This document shows positions 29,428 through 38,995 of a stretch of DNA of 56,292 nucleotides, piece by piece. Numbering within the stretch: the first letter of the stretch is position 1; every line of letters starts with the position of its first letter. Position numbers and translations under genes: made by a program. This DNA comes from Gammaproteobacteria bacterium 53_120_T64 (lineage in GTDB: Bacteria; Pseudomonadota; Gammaproteobacteria; Pseudomonadales; Porticoccaceae): contig MAAT01000037.1 in assembly GCA_002162815.1 (NCBI GenBank), positions 1-56,292 on the forward strand, read 5' to 3'. The notes under the pieces are model-generated. The model saw only the letters and a program-made list of their open reading frames with translations, did not search any database and had not been told where the DNA came from.

Positions 29428-30876
29428 ATGAGCCATAAACCCAATGTATTATTAATCGAAGATAACGCCCCGCAGGCGAGGCTTTATCAACAATACCTAG
29501 CGAACGAAAAGATTGCGCTCAGTCTCATCGACAATGGCAAGGCCGCCAAAGAGTTAATATTATCTCAATCTCCCGAGCTAATATTACTCGACTTAAAGCT
29601 ACCCGATATGGATGGTCGCGAAATACTGCAATGGCTACAGAGTGAACAAATCTCCTGCTCCGTGATTGTCATTACAGCCCATAGCACGGTCGATATCGCC
29701 GTCGATGTGATGCGACTCGGCGCGGAAGATTTTTTAGAGAAGCCCTTCGGCGCCGACCGCCTGCGTATCACCATTCAAAACATGCTCAACCGCCGACGCC
29801 TGCAACATCAGGTCGAGGGCTACCAAGCCAAATTTGAACGAAAATCTTATCACGGCTTCATTGGCTCCAGCCTACCCATGCAAGCGGTCTATCGCATTAT
29901 CGATGCCGTGGCTGCCAGTAAAGCCACCGTATTTATTACCGGACAAAGCGGAACCGGTAAAGAGGTCTGCGCCGAAGCGATTCACCATCAGGGATCACGT
30001 GCCAACAAACCTTTTGTCGCCTTAAACTGTGGGGCCATCCCCCATGATTTAATGGAGAGTGAGATTTTTGGTCATGTCAAAGGTGCCTTCACGGGTGCTG
30101 TTAGTGACAGAAAGGGCGCTGCGGCTCATGCCGAGGGCGGCACACTTTTCCTCGATGAAATTTGTGAAATGAGCCTTGATCTACAAACAAAATTACTGCG
30201 TTTTATTCAAAACAGTAGCTTTCAGAAGGTCGGCAGTAGTGTCGAAGAAAAAGCCGACCTACGCTTTATATGCGCTACCAACAAAGACCCTCTAGAGGCC
30301 GTTGCGGCGGGGAAATTCAGGGAAGACCTCTATTATCGTCTTCATGTTGTACCCCTCCACCTCCCCCCCCTCGGTGAACGAGGCGATGACATTATTGAAA
30401 TTGCCCTGTTTTTTCTCAACAGTTATGCCAAGGAGGAAGGTAAAGATTTTATCGACTTCAGCCCTGAAACAGAGGTCATTCTGCGCAGTTATCATTGGCC
30501 GGGCAATGTTCGCCAGCTGCAAAATGTCATTCGCAATATCGTCGTTTTACACAACGAAAAGAGTGTTGCTAAAATCCATCTACCCTCCCCTCTTAATGCC
30601 CCATTACAAATCTTACAATCAACACCCTTAGGCCAAGAAGCACACAATAACCATAGCGCACAAGGTCACAGTAATGAACTCGCGGTGGATGCTTGCCAAG
30701 GCACTATAAAATCTCTTGCCGAGGTCGAACGTGACGCCATTGAGCGCGCCATCAGGTTTTGTGACGACAATATTCCCAAGGCCGCAGCCCTACTCAATGT
30801 CAGCCCTTCGACAATTTATCGAAAAAAACAGGGCTGGGATGAGTCAATACCTGCCGAGGACAATAACATTTCCTAA
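29428..30876 (+). CDS. sypG: Sigma-54-dependent response regulator, SypG-type
   Basis: 482 residues, NtrC family. Receiver (1-120) with Asp55 in LLDLKLPDMDG, AAA+ domain (about 140-375) with Walker A GQSGTGKE at 172-179, the sigma-54-contacting GAFTGA loop at 219-224, and Walker B LFLDEI. C-terminal Fis-type helix-turn-helix (AAALLNVSPSTIYRKKQGW). It should activate the sigma-54 promoters found in this locus. Eighteen bases downstream of sypF. V. fischeri SypG has the same layout and activates the syp promoters. Confidence 0.92.
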   Translation: MSHKPNVLLIEDNAPQARLYQQYLANEKIALSLIDNGKAAKELILSQSPELILLDLKLPDMDGREILQWLQSEQISCSVIVITAHSTVDIAVDVMRLGAEDFLEKPFGADRLRITIQNMLNRRRLQHQVEGYQAKFERKSYHGFIGSSLPMQAVYRIIDAVAASKATVFITGQSGTGKEVCAEAIHHQGSRANKPFVALNCGAIPHDLMESEIFGHVKGAFTGAVSDRKGAAAHAEGGTLFLDEICEMSLDLQTKLLRFIQNSSFQKVGSSVEEKADLRFICATNKDPLEAVAAGKFREDLYYRLHVVPLHLPPLGERGDDIIEIALFFLNSYAKEEGKDFIDFSPETEVILRSYHWPGNVRQLQNVIRNIVVLHNEKSVAKIHLPSPLNAPLQILQSTPLGQEAHNNHSAQGHSNELAVDACQGTIKSLAEVERDAIERAIRFCDDNIPKAAALLNVSPSTIYRKKQGWDESIPAEDNNIS

Positions 30877-30938
30877 CCCCCCTCCCTCAAACGTCTCTGT
30901 TATGGGTTTACAGAAAGTCATCCGCGCCGCTTATAAAC

Positions 30939-30960
30939 AGCCTGCAAGTGCTTACAGGCT
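30939..30960. terminator. Hairpin between convergent sypG and epimerase genes
   Basis: AGCCTG and CAGGCT flank a short segment that pairs on (AAG...CTT). It lies in the 85-base gap between two converging genes. There is no T run on either side, so the role is uncertain. Confidence 0.35.
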
Positions 30961-30961
30961 A

Positions 30962-31930
30962 TCAATACTGGTGAATCATTTTCGACGAAAATAGATATTG
31001 CTGCGATTGATACTTCTCAAAATTGTACTTTAACAATAGCCGCAAACCCTTAGATAAAGGTGTTTTTGCCGTCACTGACAAATACTGTCGAGCGGCAGCA
31101 GGGTCGCCAATAGAAACCCGGATATCGCCCTTACGTGAGGGTTGGTAGTTAATCGCCACCCTTGTATCACTCAGCGACATAATGGTTTTAGCCAACTGGT
31201 TAATACTGACAGCCGAGCCCCGACAAACATTAAATACCCGTGGCATTCTGCCAATATTTTTCATCGCCTGGCGCAAAAAATTGACCACATCAGCGACATA
31301 AATAAAGTCTCTTGTTTGTTCGCCATCACCATATATTGTCAGACCCTGTTTTTCTAAAACACTATCGACAAAGATTGAAATGACCCCAGAATAGGGTGAG
31401 TGTGGATTTTGACGCGGACCATAAACATTAAAAAAACGCAGGCCAGTGGTTGGCACCTCGTGAATCAATGAGGCCACTTGTGCATGTAACTCACTACCGA
31501 GTTTATCCGCACCATAGGAGGTGACTGGTCGTAGACCGGTATTTTCCCTTAGCGGTAATTCCGCGTTATCGCCGTATACTGCGGCCGAAGAAGCGTAGAC
31601 AACGGGCTTTTTCTTTTCGCGACAGACTTCGAAGACATTAATGCTCCCCGTTTGATTGACGTTATGACAGCGTAGCCACTGTTCATTACCCTGCTGCACC
31701 GAAGCTATTGCCGCGAGGTGAAAACACGCGTCGGCATCGACCATACAATCGCGAACCAATGACATCTCAGTCACATCACCGACAACCAGTTCACAGTGGG
31801 GCGGTAAATTCCTCTTTTTTCCCGTTGATAAATCATCGAGTACTCTCACACGGTGTCCATCAGACACCAAGCTACGCACTAAGTGGGAACCAATAAAGCC
31901 ACAGCCACCGGTTACTAAATATGTACTCAT
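30962..31930 (-). CDS. NAD-dependent nucleotide-sugar epimerase (GalE/WbpP-like)
   Basis: 322 residues, extended SDR. NAD site GGCGFIGSH near residue 8-16, serine pair in YASSAAVYGD (near 113-121), catalytic Tyr139 and Lys143 in SYGADK, and LRFFNVYGPRQNP and the GDGEQTRDFIYVADV segment typical of UDP-hexose 4-epimerases. It probably interconverts UDP-GlcNAc and UDP-GalNAc, or Glc and Gal forms, to supply this locus. AGGAGG lies upstream. It has its own sigma-54 promoter and is read divergently from sypH. Not part of the V. fischeri syp set. Confidence 0.8.
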   Translation of the reverse strand: MSTYLVTGGCGFIGSHLVRSLVSDGHRVRVLDDLSTGKKRNLPPHCELVVGDVTEMSLVRDCMVDADACFHLAAIASVQQGNEQWLRCHNVNQTGSINVFEVCREKKKPVVYASSAAVYGDNAELPLRENTGLRPVTSYGADKLGSELHAQVASLIHEVPTTGLRFFNVYGPRQNPHSPYSGVISIFVDSVLEKQGLTIYGDGEQTRDFIYVADVVNFLRQAMKNIGRMPRVFNVCRGSAVSINQLAKTIMSLSDTRVAINYQPSRKGDIRVSIGDPAAARQYLSVTAKTPLSKGLRLLLKYNFEKYQSQQYLFSSKMIHQY

Positions 31931-31965
31931 TGCTTTTTCCTCCTACGCCACTGATAAATTTATAT

Positions 31966-31981
31966 AGCAATCCTTACGCCA
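31966..31981 (-). promoter_or_regulatory. Sigma-54 promoter of the epimerase gene
   Basis: On the minus strand TGGCGT, five bases, TTGCT. Nine of eleven bases match, with GG and GC at the right spacing. It is 36 bases ahead of the ATG. Confidence 0.75.
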
Positions 31982-32027
31982 ATATAAATCCCCGGTATTT
32001 ATAGTGTTTATTGGTCATCCTGTTTAC

Positions 32028-32066
32028 TTTGCTTCGCAATCCAGCACGTTAATTGTCATTTGCAAT
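32028..32066. promoter_or_regulatory. TTTGC/GCAAT elements between divergent sigma-54 promoters
   Basis: TTTGCTTCGCAATC and CATTTGCAATC lie about midway between the epimerase and sypH promoters. Related TTTGC-GCAA pairs recur upstream of the other sigma-54 promoters, so this may be a shared activator (SypG) site. Low confidence. Confidence 0.35.
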
Positions 32067-32116
32067 CATTACTTGGCTCAAGCAGCCGGCATGCCTAGTC
32101 ATACCGAAATAAAACA

Positions 32117-32132
32117 CGGCATAACATTTGCT
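32117..32132 (+). promoter_or_regulatory. Sigma-54 promoter of sypH
   Basis: CGGCAT, five bases, TTGCT. The GGCA and TTGCT cores match and spacing is exact. It is 34 bases ahead of the sypH ATG. Confidence 0.75.
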
Positions 32133-32165
32133 CATTAAATTACATTTACAGCAAATGGCTCTACC

Positions 32166-33221
32166 ATGTTGACTCAAAACCACCCCAGTAAATCGTCCAT
32201 CTGGTTGTTACTCGACAGTCGTTGCGGCGGCGGTATTGAATCCCACGTATTACAATTAGCGCGCGGCCTCAATAAATACCAACAGCAGGTTTGCGTAGTC
32301 TTTATCAAAGACTACGGCCAACACCCTTTGCGCTGCGCGTTAAAAGCCGCTGGTATTGAGACCTTCAGCCTTGATGGCAACATCATCAGCCTGTGGCGCG
32401 CCCTGCAGCGGCATAAACCGACAATCATTCATAGTCATGGTTATAAAGCCGCGCTTTATGCGCGACTCGTGTTGGCTTGCAGTCATTCAAAACTGGTTTC
32501 GACGTATCATGCCGGCGAACAAAGCAGGGGACTGTTAAGGTTTTACTGCTGGCTCGATCGCCACAGTGCTCGCTGGAGTCAGCAGGTGTTTGCTGTTAGC
32601 CCACAAATTGCGGCACAGCTCCCTGACAACACCCAGCTAATTGACAACTTCGTCGACATGCCCGCCGCTATCAGCCAGCTACCGACACGCAATCGTGGCC
32701 AAATTGCCTTCGTAGGCCGACTCAGCCATGAGAAGGGTCCCGACCTTTTTTTGCGTATGGCGGTGCTTTATCCACGCCAGCAATTCCACATTTACGGCTG
32801 TGGCCCGATGAGTGCCGTACTGTCTGAACTTGCCCCCCAAAATGTCCATTTCCACGGTTATGTCAACGACATGAGCGACATTTGGCCGCGTATCGGGCTG
32901 CTTGTTATGCCCTCTCGTCAGGAAGGGCTTCCGATGGCAGCCCTTGAAGCCATGTCCCGAGGCATCCCCGTTCTGGCCACTCGCGTCGGCGCCCTCGATC
33001 AAGTGATTGCGAACGATCAAAACGGCTGGCTCGTCGAGCCTGAAAAACCCTTCGCCTTAGCGCGCTGTTTACATACATGGCTGACCATGAAACAACGCCA
33101 GCGCCTGGTTTTTCAGCAGGCCGCGCGACAACAAATTGCCCAACGATTTTCCAGTGATATCGCAATTCCAAAATTAATCCAGGCCTACCGATCACTCGAT
33201 GGTGTTCGCAGCAGCGCGTGA
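32166..33221 (+). CDS. sypH: GT4-family glycosyltransferase, SypH-type
   Basis: 351 residues, GT-B fold. N-terminal acceptor domain begins LLDSRCGGGIESHVLQLARGL. The C-terminal donor domain has FVGRLSHEKGPDLF and the E.......E motif in EGLPMAALEAMSRGIPVLATRVG. It adds a sugar to the lipid-linked unit at the cytoplasmic face. The sugar is not predictable. No strong ribosome-binding site is visible. Named by position after sypG. Confidence 0.78.
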   Translation: MLTQNHPSKSSIWLLLDSRCGGGIESHVLQLARGLNKYQQQVCVVFIKDYGQHPLRCALKAAGIETFSLDGNIISLWRALQRHKPTIIHSHGYKAALYARLVLACSHSKLVSTYHAGEQSRGLLRFYCWLDRHSARWSQQVFAVSPQIAAQLPDNTQLIDNFVDMPAAISQLPTRNRGQIAFVGRLSHEKGPDLFLRMAVLYPRQQFHIYGCGPMSAVLSELAPQNVHFHGYVNDMSDIWPRIGLLVMPSRQEGLPMAALEAMSRGIPVLATRVGALDQVIANDQNGWLVEPEKPFALARCLHTWLTMKQRQRLVFQQAARQQIAQRFSSDIAIPKLIQAYRSLDGVRSSA

Positions 33222-33345
33222 ATTTGCATGATGCGAGGCAATCTAAGAAATCTCGGGGTTTAAAGGCATTTACTGCCATATGAATAGACCTGATAGCAGC
33301 ACGACAAACCTTTAGATACCCCTGTTTCCCTGAATTAATCTCCGC

Positions 33346-33361
33346 TGGCTCAGCTCTTGCT
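33346..33361 (+). promoter_or_regulatory. Sigma-54 promoter of sypIJKL
   Basis: TGGCTC, five bases, TTGCT. Ten of eleven bases match the consensus. It is 38 bases ahead of sypI. V. fischeri has a sigma-54 promoter ahead of sypI as well. A candidate activator site lies at 33223-33249. Confidence 0.85.
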
Positions 33362-33399
33362 AAGTCAATAACAACGTCTTCAGTAACGAGAGTATTATC

Positions 33400-34710
33400 A
33401 TGCTAACGACCCCACCTACGACCATCCTGTTTACCCACTATGGCGATGATTGGATACGCGGTAGTGAACGCTGCTTGTTGGATCTATTACGCTATCTCGA
33501 TCGCAGTCTATTCCACCCTGTCCTCTGGTGTAACTCTGAAATCATGGCAAAAGCTGCGGCGGCACTTGCTGTTCCGGTCGAGGTATCGCCCTTGCCATTA
33601 TTGTTTGGTTCTCGCAAACCACGTTTCAGCATTGCCGCCTACTGCCGACTGTTGCGCCGGGGTCTCGACATTGTCGACAAGTACGGTGCAAAGCTGATCC
33701 ACGCCAATAGTGGCGCCCCCAGCCAGTGTTTGAATATCATCGCTAGGGCCCGACGCCTACCTCTCATTAGCCATTTGCATAGCCCCTACCCCCTCTACGA
33801 ACGTATTACTCTGGGTCTACACCACGCCAGTGTCTCCATAGCACCAAGCAACTCAGTGATTGACCAGTTGCGCGGTGACGGCGTACCCGCAAAATACTGC
33901 CATGTCATTCATAACGGCATTGACCACACCTCCTTGGATCAACAAAGGCCCATCGCTCTGCGTTCGGCGCTAAACATTGTTGAAGAGGACTTTGTGATTG
34001 CCACCACCGCTTCACTGATCCACCGCAAGGGCGTCGACATCATAATTAGGGCCCTTAATGATGTGCGCAAGCGAGGTTTACCGGCCCACCTTGTGGTCAT
34101 TGGCGAAGGGCCCGAGCGCCAGGCCCTTGAACATTTATGCCAGTCATTAGAACTCGGTCCTTATACGCACTTTTTAGGTGAACAAGATAATGTCAACGGG
34201 CTATTGCGCAGTGGTGTTGACCTTTTTGTCAGCGCGGCTCGACAGGAAGCCTTCGGACTGGTCCTTGCCGAAGCCAGTCTCGCCGGCTTACCGCTGGTCG
34301 CACCGGTAGTGGGCGGCATTCCTGAAGTCTTACTCGATCAGCACACAGGATTGCTTGTCCCTCCTGAAGATATACAGGCCTTGGCCGATAGTATTGCCCA
34401 ACTCTACGCCAGCCCCGCACTCCGTACGACACTGGGAAAGGCCGGTCGCCGTCATGTTCTTCAACATTTCACGATTGAACGCAACGTCACAGACTTTACC
34501 CGACTCTATCAGCACTGCTTAGCACAAACAGGCCTTTCCATGGCCTGGCACCGCCATTGGCGCTGGCGCCAAGTCAGCATCAAGATTTGCGCCCAAATCC
34601 TCACCCTCGCCCATCGTAAATTATCCACACTGTGCAAGCAGACCATACAACATCTCACCACAGCCTCAACTACAGGCTTAAACGTAGGTAGCGGGAGGAG
34701 GGGGCAATGA
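33400..34710 (+). CDS. sypI: GT4-family glycosyltransferase, SypI-type
   Basis: 436 residues. GT-B type with acceptor half (ILFTHYGDDWIRGSERCLLDLL) and donor half (TTASLIHRKGVDIIIRAL, HFLGEQDNVNGLLRSGVDLFVSAARQEAFGLVLAEASLAGLPLVAPVVGG). The nucleotide-sugar motif E.......E is intact. A C-terminal extension of about 60 residues is basic and Trp-rich (WHRHWRWRQ), possibly for membrane contact. The stop overlaps the next gene by four bases (ATGA). Confidence 0.8.
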   Translation: MLTTPPTTILFTHYGDDWIRGSERCLLDLLRYLDRSLFHPVLWCNSEIMAKAAAALAVPVEVSPLPLLFGSRKPRFSIAAYCRLLRRGLDIVDKYGAKLIHANSGAPSQCLNIIARARRLPLISHLHSPYPLYERITLGLHHASVSIAPSNSVIDQLRGDGVPAKYCHVIHNGIDHTSLDQQRPIALRSALNIVEEDFVIATTASLIHRKGVDIIIRALNDVRKRGLPAHLVVIGEGPERQALEHLCQSLELGPYTHFLGEQDNVNGLLRSGVDLFVSAARQEAFGLVLAEASLAGLPLVAPVVGGIPEVLLDQHTGLLVPPEDIQALADSIAQLYASPALRTTLGKAGRRHVLQHFTIERNVTDFTRLYQHCLAQTGLSMAWHRHWRWRQVSIKICAQILTLAHRKLSTLCKQTIQHLTTASTTGLNVGSGRRGQ

Positions 34711-35849
34711 AAAACCGCAAACATTTGTTGGTACTTGACCCTACTGCCTTTGCCGGCGGTTCCAAGGTCGCCACTGCGACATTACTCAACACCTTAAACC
34801 CCGACAACGTTACCGTCACGATACTCAGTGCCGACCCAGCGTCGTGGACAAACACTCGCTATAAGTGCTTAAAATTATATCAACCCAAATGCCTGAGCCG
34901 CTGTGAACAGGGGCTACCCTACTTTCTTCGCCACAGCTTTATCGCTCTCGCCATTATTCTCGCCAGACTACGCATCGGGAAAATTGACATTGCGGTGGGT
35001 GCATCCGGCCCAGGTGTTGACCTGGCGTTATTTCTCGTCAAACCCGGGCTCGGGTTTCAGCTGGTACAGATGATTCACGGGCCGGTAGCTTGCTCTAGAA
35101 CGATCGCCCGCTGTCTGCGCCTAGCAGACCACGTTCACTACCTGGAAAGCAGTAAAGACTCGCTACTCGCCGTTCTATCCTTAGACCAGAGTGAGGCCCT
35201 TGACCAACTAGACGAAAACTATTCTCTATTACCCAACGCCTTAGACCCCAGATGCTGGCCAACACCCTGCCAGAGGCAAACCCCTGTAATTTTTTGGGCC
35301 GCCTCCCTATTGAAATGGAAGGGCCTGGATACCCTGCTCGAGGCCTTGCAAGCCATGGCCCCAAAACAGCGCCCGCAAACCCACATCTGCTACATACAGC
35401 CTGTCGACTGTGCGCTACCCATAAGCCGAGCCCCGATCTATATTCGTGGCGTATTCTGGTATCAAAACCCACAACATTTAGATGCCTTACGCAGTAGTGC
35501 CAATATATTTGTCTCCACCAGTACCAAGGAGCCCTTTGGCCTCTCCATTCTCGAGGCCATGGCGTCTGGTCACTGCGTGCTAATTCCCCGCGACGGCGCC
35601 TACTGGGATCAAATTCTCACCGACAATATTCACTGTATTAAATACCGAGCTGGCGATGCCGAGGACTTACGCGCAAGGCTACTTGCCGTGTCTTATGACA
35701 TGACTCAGGTCATTCGCCTCGGTAAGGCCGCTGCAAAAATAGCTTTGGACTATCGTGCCGACACCCGGTTCGCCACCATCAAACAGGGCTTAGAAAAGCT
35801 CACTACAGCACCAGCTCAAAGCGTGATGACAGAGTTCAGCGAGCGCTAG
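34707..35849 (+). CDS. sypJ: GT4-family glycosyltransferase, SypJ-type
   Basis: 380 residues. Donor domain with VIFWAASLLKWKGLDTLLEAL and EPFGLSILEAMASGHCVLIPRDG; GT4 motif kept. The N-terminal half is less conserved. The start ATG overlaps the sypI stop by four bases, and sypK begins two bases after its end, so the four genes sypIJKL are coupled. Confidence 0.78.
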   Translation: MKNRKHLLVLDPTAFAGGSKVATATLLNTLNPDNVTVTILSADPASWTNTRYKCLKLYQPKCLSRCEQGLPYFLRHSFIALAIILARLRIGKIDIAVGASGPGVDLALFLVKPGLGFQLVQMIHGPVACSRTIARCLRLADHVHYLESSKDSLLAVLSLDQSEALDQLDENYSLLPNALDPRCWPTPCQRQTPVIFWAASLLKWKGLDTLLEALQAMAPKQRPQTHICYIQPVDCALPISRAPIYIRGVFWYQNPQHLDALRSSANIFVSTSTKEPFGLSILEAMASGHCVLIPRDGAYWDQILTDNIHCIKYRAGDAEDLRARLLAVSYDMTQVIRLGKAAAKIALDYRADTRFATIKQGLEKLTTAPAQSVMTEFSER

Positions 35850-35851
35850 AA

Positions 35852-37282
35852 ATGATGATTCGCAGACTCCCTGACGCCCTCAAGCAAGCCCTACTGTACG
35901 GCAGTAGCATCGCACTAATGAAGGGCATCTCTCTGCTAATGCTGCCCTACGTAGCCCACCATATGTCGACAGAGGACTTTGGCCGGCTAGAGATCATTGC
36001 GACCCTAGCCATCATCGCTAGCGTACTGATAGGAATGGGCCTCGATCACACCCTGTTCCGTTTCGCCGGCGTCTGCGACGATAACCACCAGCGCAGACGT
36101 ATCGGCGCTGAAATCTACGGGCTGGCACTGCTCATCGGTCTTTGTGCCTGGCTGCTAGGTTGGCATGGCGCGCCCTCCCTCGCTGTGGCCATGAACGGTG
36201 CAGCCAGCCCCTATGAATTGCGTTTGATGCTCTCAATCCTCGCTCTAGAGGGCTGTATTTCGATCCCCCTCGCTTGGCTGCGTATGCATAATAAAGCCAG
36301 CTGTTTTTTCCTTGCCACCACTGGACGAGCTGCCATTCAAGCACTACTGGTCGTCGCCCTGTTACAGGCTGAGCGGGGCGTGGCTGGCATGCTTGAAGCT
36401 GGCTTGATCGCCGCTATGCTGCAAGCCCTGGTGCTTAGCTACCTACAAATTCGCAGTACAGGCCTGAGTTTGAGCCGGAAAACTGCCTGGCAGGCATTGA
36501 TTTACAGCCTACCCTTGACCGGCAGTGGTCTGGTTGCCTTTACACTCAATGGTCTCGACCGCTGGATTCTCGCCCAGCACAACAGCCTCGATGAAGTCGC
36601 CCTGTTTAGTGTCGCCGCTAAATTCTCCCTACCGGTGGTGCTCCTACTACAGCCCTTTAGCATGTGGTGGGCACCGCGACGTTTTGCCATCCTTAAGGGC
36701 CATAATGGCCAGCAAAGAACCGCTAATTTCATTGCCCTCGGCCTCACCTTGGCACTCATTATTGGGGTCATGGTCGGCCTCTGTGCACCTCTCGTCATTC
36801 ACTGGCTAATGCCGGCAAACTATGCCGATTCCAGCCGCTATGTGATTGGTTTAGTGACCGTCCTATTATTGAAAGAAATGACCGAGTTAGTAAACCTAGG
36901 CTGCTTAAATGGAGAAACTACCGGAATACAGTTATTAATCAACACCGCTGCCGCTGCCGTGGGCCTACTACTGATGTTGTGGTGGACACCCCTTTACGGG
37001 GTCTGGGGCGTCATTGGCGCTCTGCTGTGCGCACAAGCCCTGCGCCTGATTCTATTTTTCAAAATCAGTCAGCGACTACTGCCCCTACCCTATCCGACAC
37101 ATTCAGTGCTACTGCTGGGTGGTATCAGCTTTGCCTGGCTCAGTGTCGCCCTGTTAAGTAAAAGCGACTCTCAACAAGTAATCCTCATTATTGTCGCGCT
37201 AAGTAGCCTGTTGGTGATCGCCAAGTTGCGCAAGCTAATTGTCTTTCCAGCACACTGGCAGCGTTCGATGGCGGGGCATTAG
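35852..37282 (+). CDS. sypK: Wzx-type lipid-linked oligosaccharide flippase, SypK-type
   Basis: 476 residues with about 12-14 membrane segments. The N-terminus (LLYGSSIALMKGISLLMLPYVAHHMSTEDFGRLEI) matches the polysaccharide biosynthesis flippase (PST/MVF) family, with the G.G.D.....F pattern at the second segment. It moves the undecaprenyl-linked repeat across the inner membrane. Between sypJ and sypL with gaps of two and three bases. Confidence 0.82.
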   Translation: MMIRRLPDALKQALLYGSSIALMKGISLLMLPYVAHHMSTEDFGRLEIIATLAIIASVLIGMGLDHTLFRFAGVCDDNHQRRRIGAEIYGLALLIGLCAWLLGWHGAPSLAVAMNGAASPYELRLMLSILALEGCISIPLAWLRMHNKASCFFLATTGRAAIQALLVVALLQAERGVAGMLEAGLIAAMLQALVLSYLQIRSTGLSLSRKTAWQALIYSLPLTGSGLVAFTLNGLDRWILAQHNSLDEVALFSVAAKFSLPVVLLLQPFSMWWAPRRFAILKGHNGQQRTANFIALGLTLALIIGVMVGLCAPLVIHWLMPANYADSSRYVIGLVTVLLLKEMTELVNLGCLNGETTGIQLLINTAAAAVGLLLMLWWTPLYGVWGVIGALLCAQALRLILFFKISQRLLPLPYPTHSVLLLGGISFAWLSVALLSKSDSQQVILIIVALSSLLVIAKLRKLIVFPAHWQRSMAGH

Positions 37283-37285
37283 GGC

Positions 37286-38683
37286 ATGGCCGATAGTCAA
37301 TTACCCTTACCCTCTGGGGAGCCCCACAAGCCCGCTTGGCGATTACCTGTCTTGGCGAGCTTGGCCCTGGCACTGTGTTGGTATGTGTTTCCCCACCCGG
37401 CCCTGATAGCAGTGATCGGCATTCTCCCTTTTGCCCTGCTGTTCACCCTCAAGCAACCCTTTTTATTGGTACTGGGTTTCGTTATTTTCTCCTTCTTTCG
37501 CATCCATGAAGTATTTCCACAAATCTACAATTTTAAAATTCCTCTACTACTATCAATGGCTTCACTCGGCGCCTTGTTCTGGCATTTACTGCTGAGCGCA
37601 GAAATCACCCCCTACTGGCGCCCCGAATTGACAGCCATTAGTGTGTTTTTTTTACTGGTCTTTATTGGCATTCCTCTGGCCAGTAATCGACCGGTGGCTA
37701 TCGCCTATTTCAGCGCCATCTATTGGAAAATCATCGTCATGACCTTTGCCATCGCCTGGCTATCGCGCCGCGCACAAGATTTTGCCCTCGCTAGCCGTCT
37801 AATTACCATCTCCGGTTTATTGGTCGGCATCGTCGCCTTGAGCAATAAGGCTCAGGGCATCGGTCTTGTTGAAGGCACCCGAGTCACCATCGGCAGGGCC
37901 ATCGGCTCCGTACTCGGTGACCCCAACGATCTGGCACTGGTATTGATGTTTCCCGTGGCCTTTGCCTTGAGCCTGGTGCTAAGCAAGGGCGTTGGACGCT
38001 TTAACACGGCCCTCGGCATAGTCAGTACCCCGGTTCTTTTTTTTGCCATCATCGCGACCCAAAGTCGCGGCGGGCTACTCGGTATACTGAGTATTTTTGC
38101 CGTCTTTGCCTATCGTCGCATTACTTCAAAAACCCTATTTTTTGGCCTCAGCGGAGCTGCGATCATGCTCGTATTTCTGCTCGCGGACATCTCAGGGCGC
38201 AGCTCAGGTGGTGTCTCCGAAACAGGTATCGACGAATCGGCCATGGGCCGACTCTACGCCTGGGAAGCCGCGACGGGTATGGCACAGCACAACCCCTTAA
38301 GTGGCGTTGGCCTGAATAATTTTTACGCTAACTACTTTTACTACAGCCCCCACTGGGACGGCCTCAACCACGCCGTACACAGCACCTGGTTTGGCGTCCT
38401 GGCCGAGACTGGTTTTCTCGGTCTCGGTGTATTCCTCGTGACCATCGGTATGTTAATCAAAACAGCTTTGCAAACGCTAGAGCGTATCGAGGCACATCAC
38501 CTTCCTGTTGACCCCGCGATCAACGCCAGCGCCCATGCCGTACTGGCAGGCTTACTGGGAACCGTTATTTCTGCCACCTTCCTGACCCAGGGCTTCACCT
38601 GGCCGATTTACATCCTGCTCGCCCTCGTTGTTGCCCTAGCGCATTGGGTCGACAGTCATTTAACGAGTGAATCTCTGCTGTAG
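37286..38683 (+). CDS. sypL: Wzy/O-antigen-ligase-like polymerase, SypL-type
   Basis: 465 residues with about 11 membrane segments. Wzy_C signature: the ATQSRGGLLGIL segment on the periplasmic side and, later, GVGLNNFYANYFYY in the large loop, with an arginine and a histidine (LNHAVHSTWFGVLAETGFLGL) that are usual in this family. It polymerises or transfers the flipped unit. Last gene of the sypIJKL unit. Confidence 0.82.
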   Translation: MADSQLPLPSGEPHKPAWRLPVLASLALALCWYVFPHPALIAVIGILPFALLFTLKQPFLLVLGFVIFSFFRIHEVFPQIYNFKIPLLLSMASLGALFWHLLLSAEITPYWRPELTAISVFFLLVFIGIPLASNRPVAIAYFSAIYWKIIVMTFAIAWLSRRAQDFALASRLITISGLLVGIVALSNKAQGIGLVEGTRVTIGRAIGSVLGDPNDLALVLMFPVAFALSLVLSKGVGRFNTALGIVSTPVLFFAIIATQSRGGLLGILSIFAVFAYRRITSKTLFFGLSGAAIMLVFLLADISGRSSGGVSETGIDESAMGRLYAWEAATGMAQHNPLSGVGLNNFYANYFYYSPHWDGLNHAVHSTWFGVLAETGFLGLGVFLVTIGMLIKTALQTLERIEAHHLPVDPAINASAHAVLAGLLGTVISATFLTQGFTWPIYILLALVVALAHWVDSHLTSESLL

Positions 38684-38941
38684 CCTGGGTCGCATAGATA
38701 ACGAAACAACACCTTTCGATACTCCCGCAGTAGGCCTGTTGGGTGAGATTCAAAACCCTATCGTCGGCATTGATGTTTTCCAAAGCCAGAGTGGCAATAA
38801 CAGCGGCAGTGAAATACGCACTATTTCCAATGAAAAACCAAACAAAGAGAAATTTTCTGAGATGCAATGCATTTTGCAAAATACGCCGCAATCAACACCC
38901 TAAAATCACCAAAAACCTCTTTATACAAGCATTTTTAAAAC
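38684..38941. other. Region ahead of the glmS-sypMNO promoter
   Basis: No gene. It holds a candidate activator site at 38855-38880 (TTCTGAGATGC then TTTTGCAAA) about 62 bases ahead of the -24 box. An opposite-strand open frame across the end of sypL and this region has no coding support. Confidence 0.5.
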
Positions 38942-38957
38942 TGGCTCAAACCCTGCA
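38942..38957 (+). promoter_or_regulatory. Sigma-54 promoter of glmS-sypMNO
   Basis: TGGCTC, five bases, CTGCA. Spacing is exact and GG and GC are present; nine of eleven match TGGCAC-N5-TTGCW. It is 38 bases ahead of the glmS ATG. In V. fischeri the corresponding promoter stands directly before sypM. Confidence 0.75.
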
Positions 38958-38995
38958 TTACCTTATCTAACAAGGAATATTACGGGCGAAAAATC

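Noticed and set aside
38595..38891. 98-codon minus-strand frame across the end of sypL
   Set aside because: No family, antisense to a clear gene, and it covers regulatory sequence.
38684..38995. glmS ribozyme or riboswitch ahead of glmS
   Set aside because: Known mainly in Gram-positive bacteria; no matching core was seen and the leader after the sigma-54 start is only about 25 bases.
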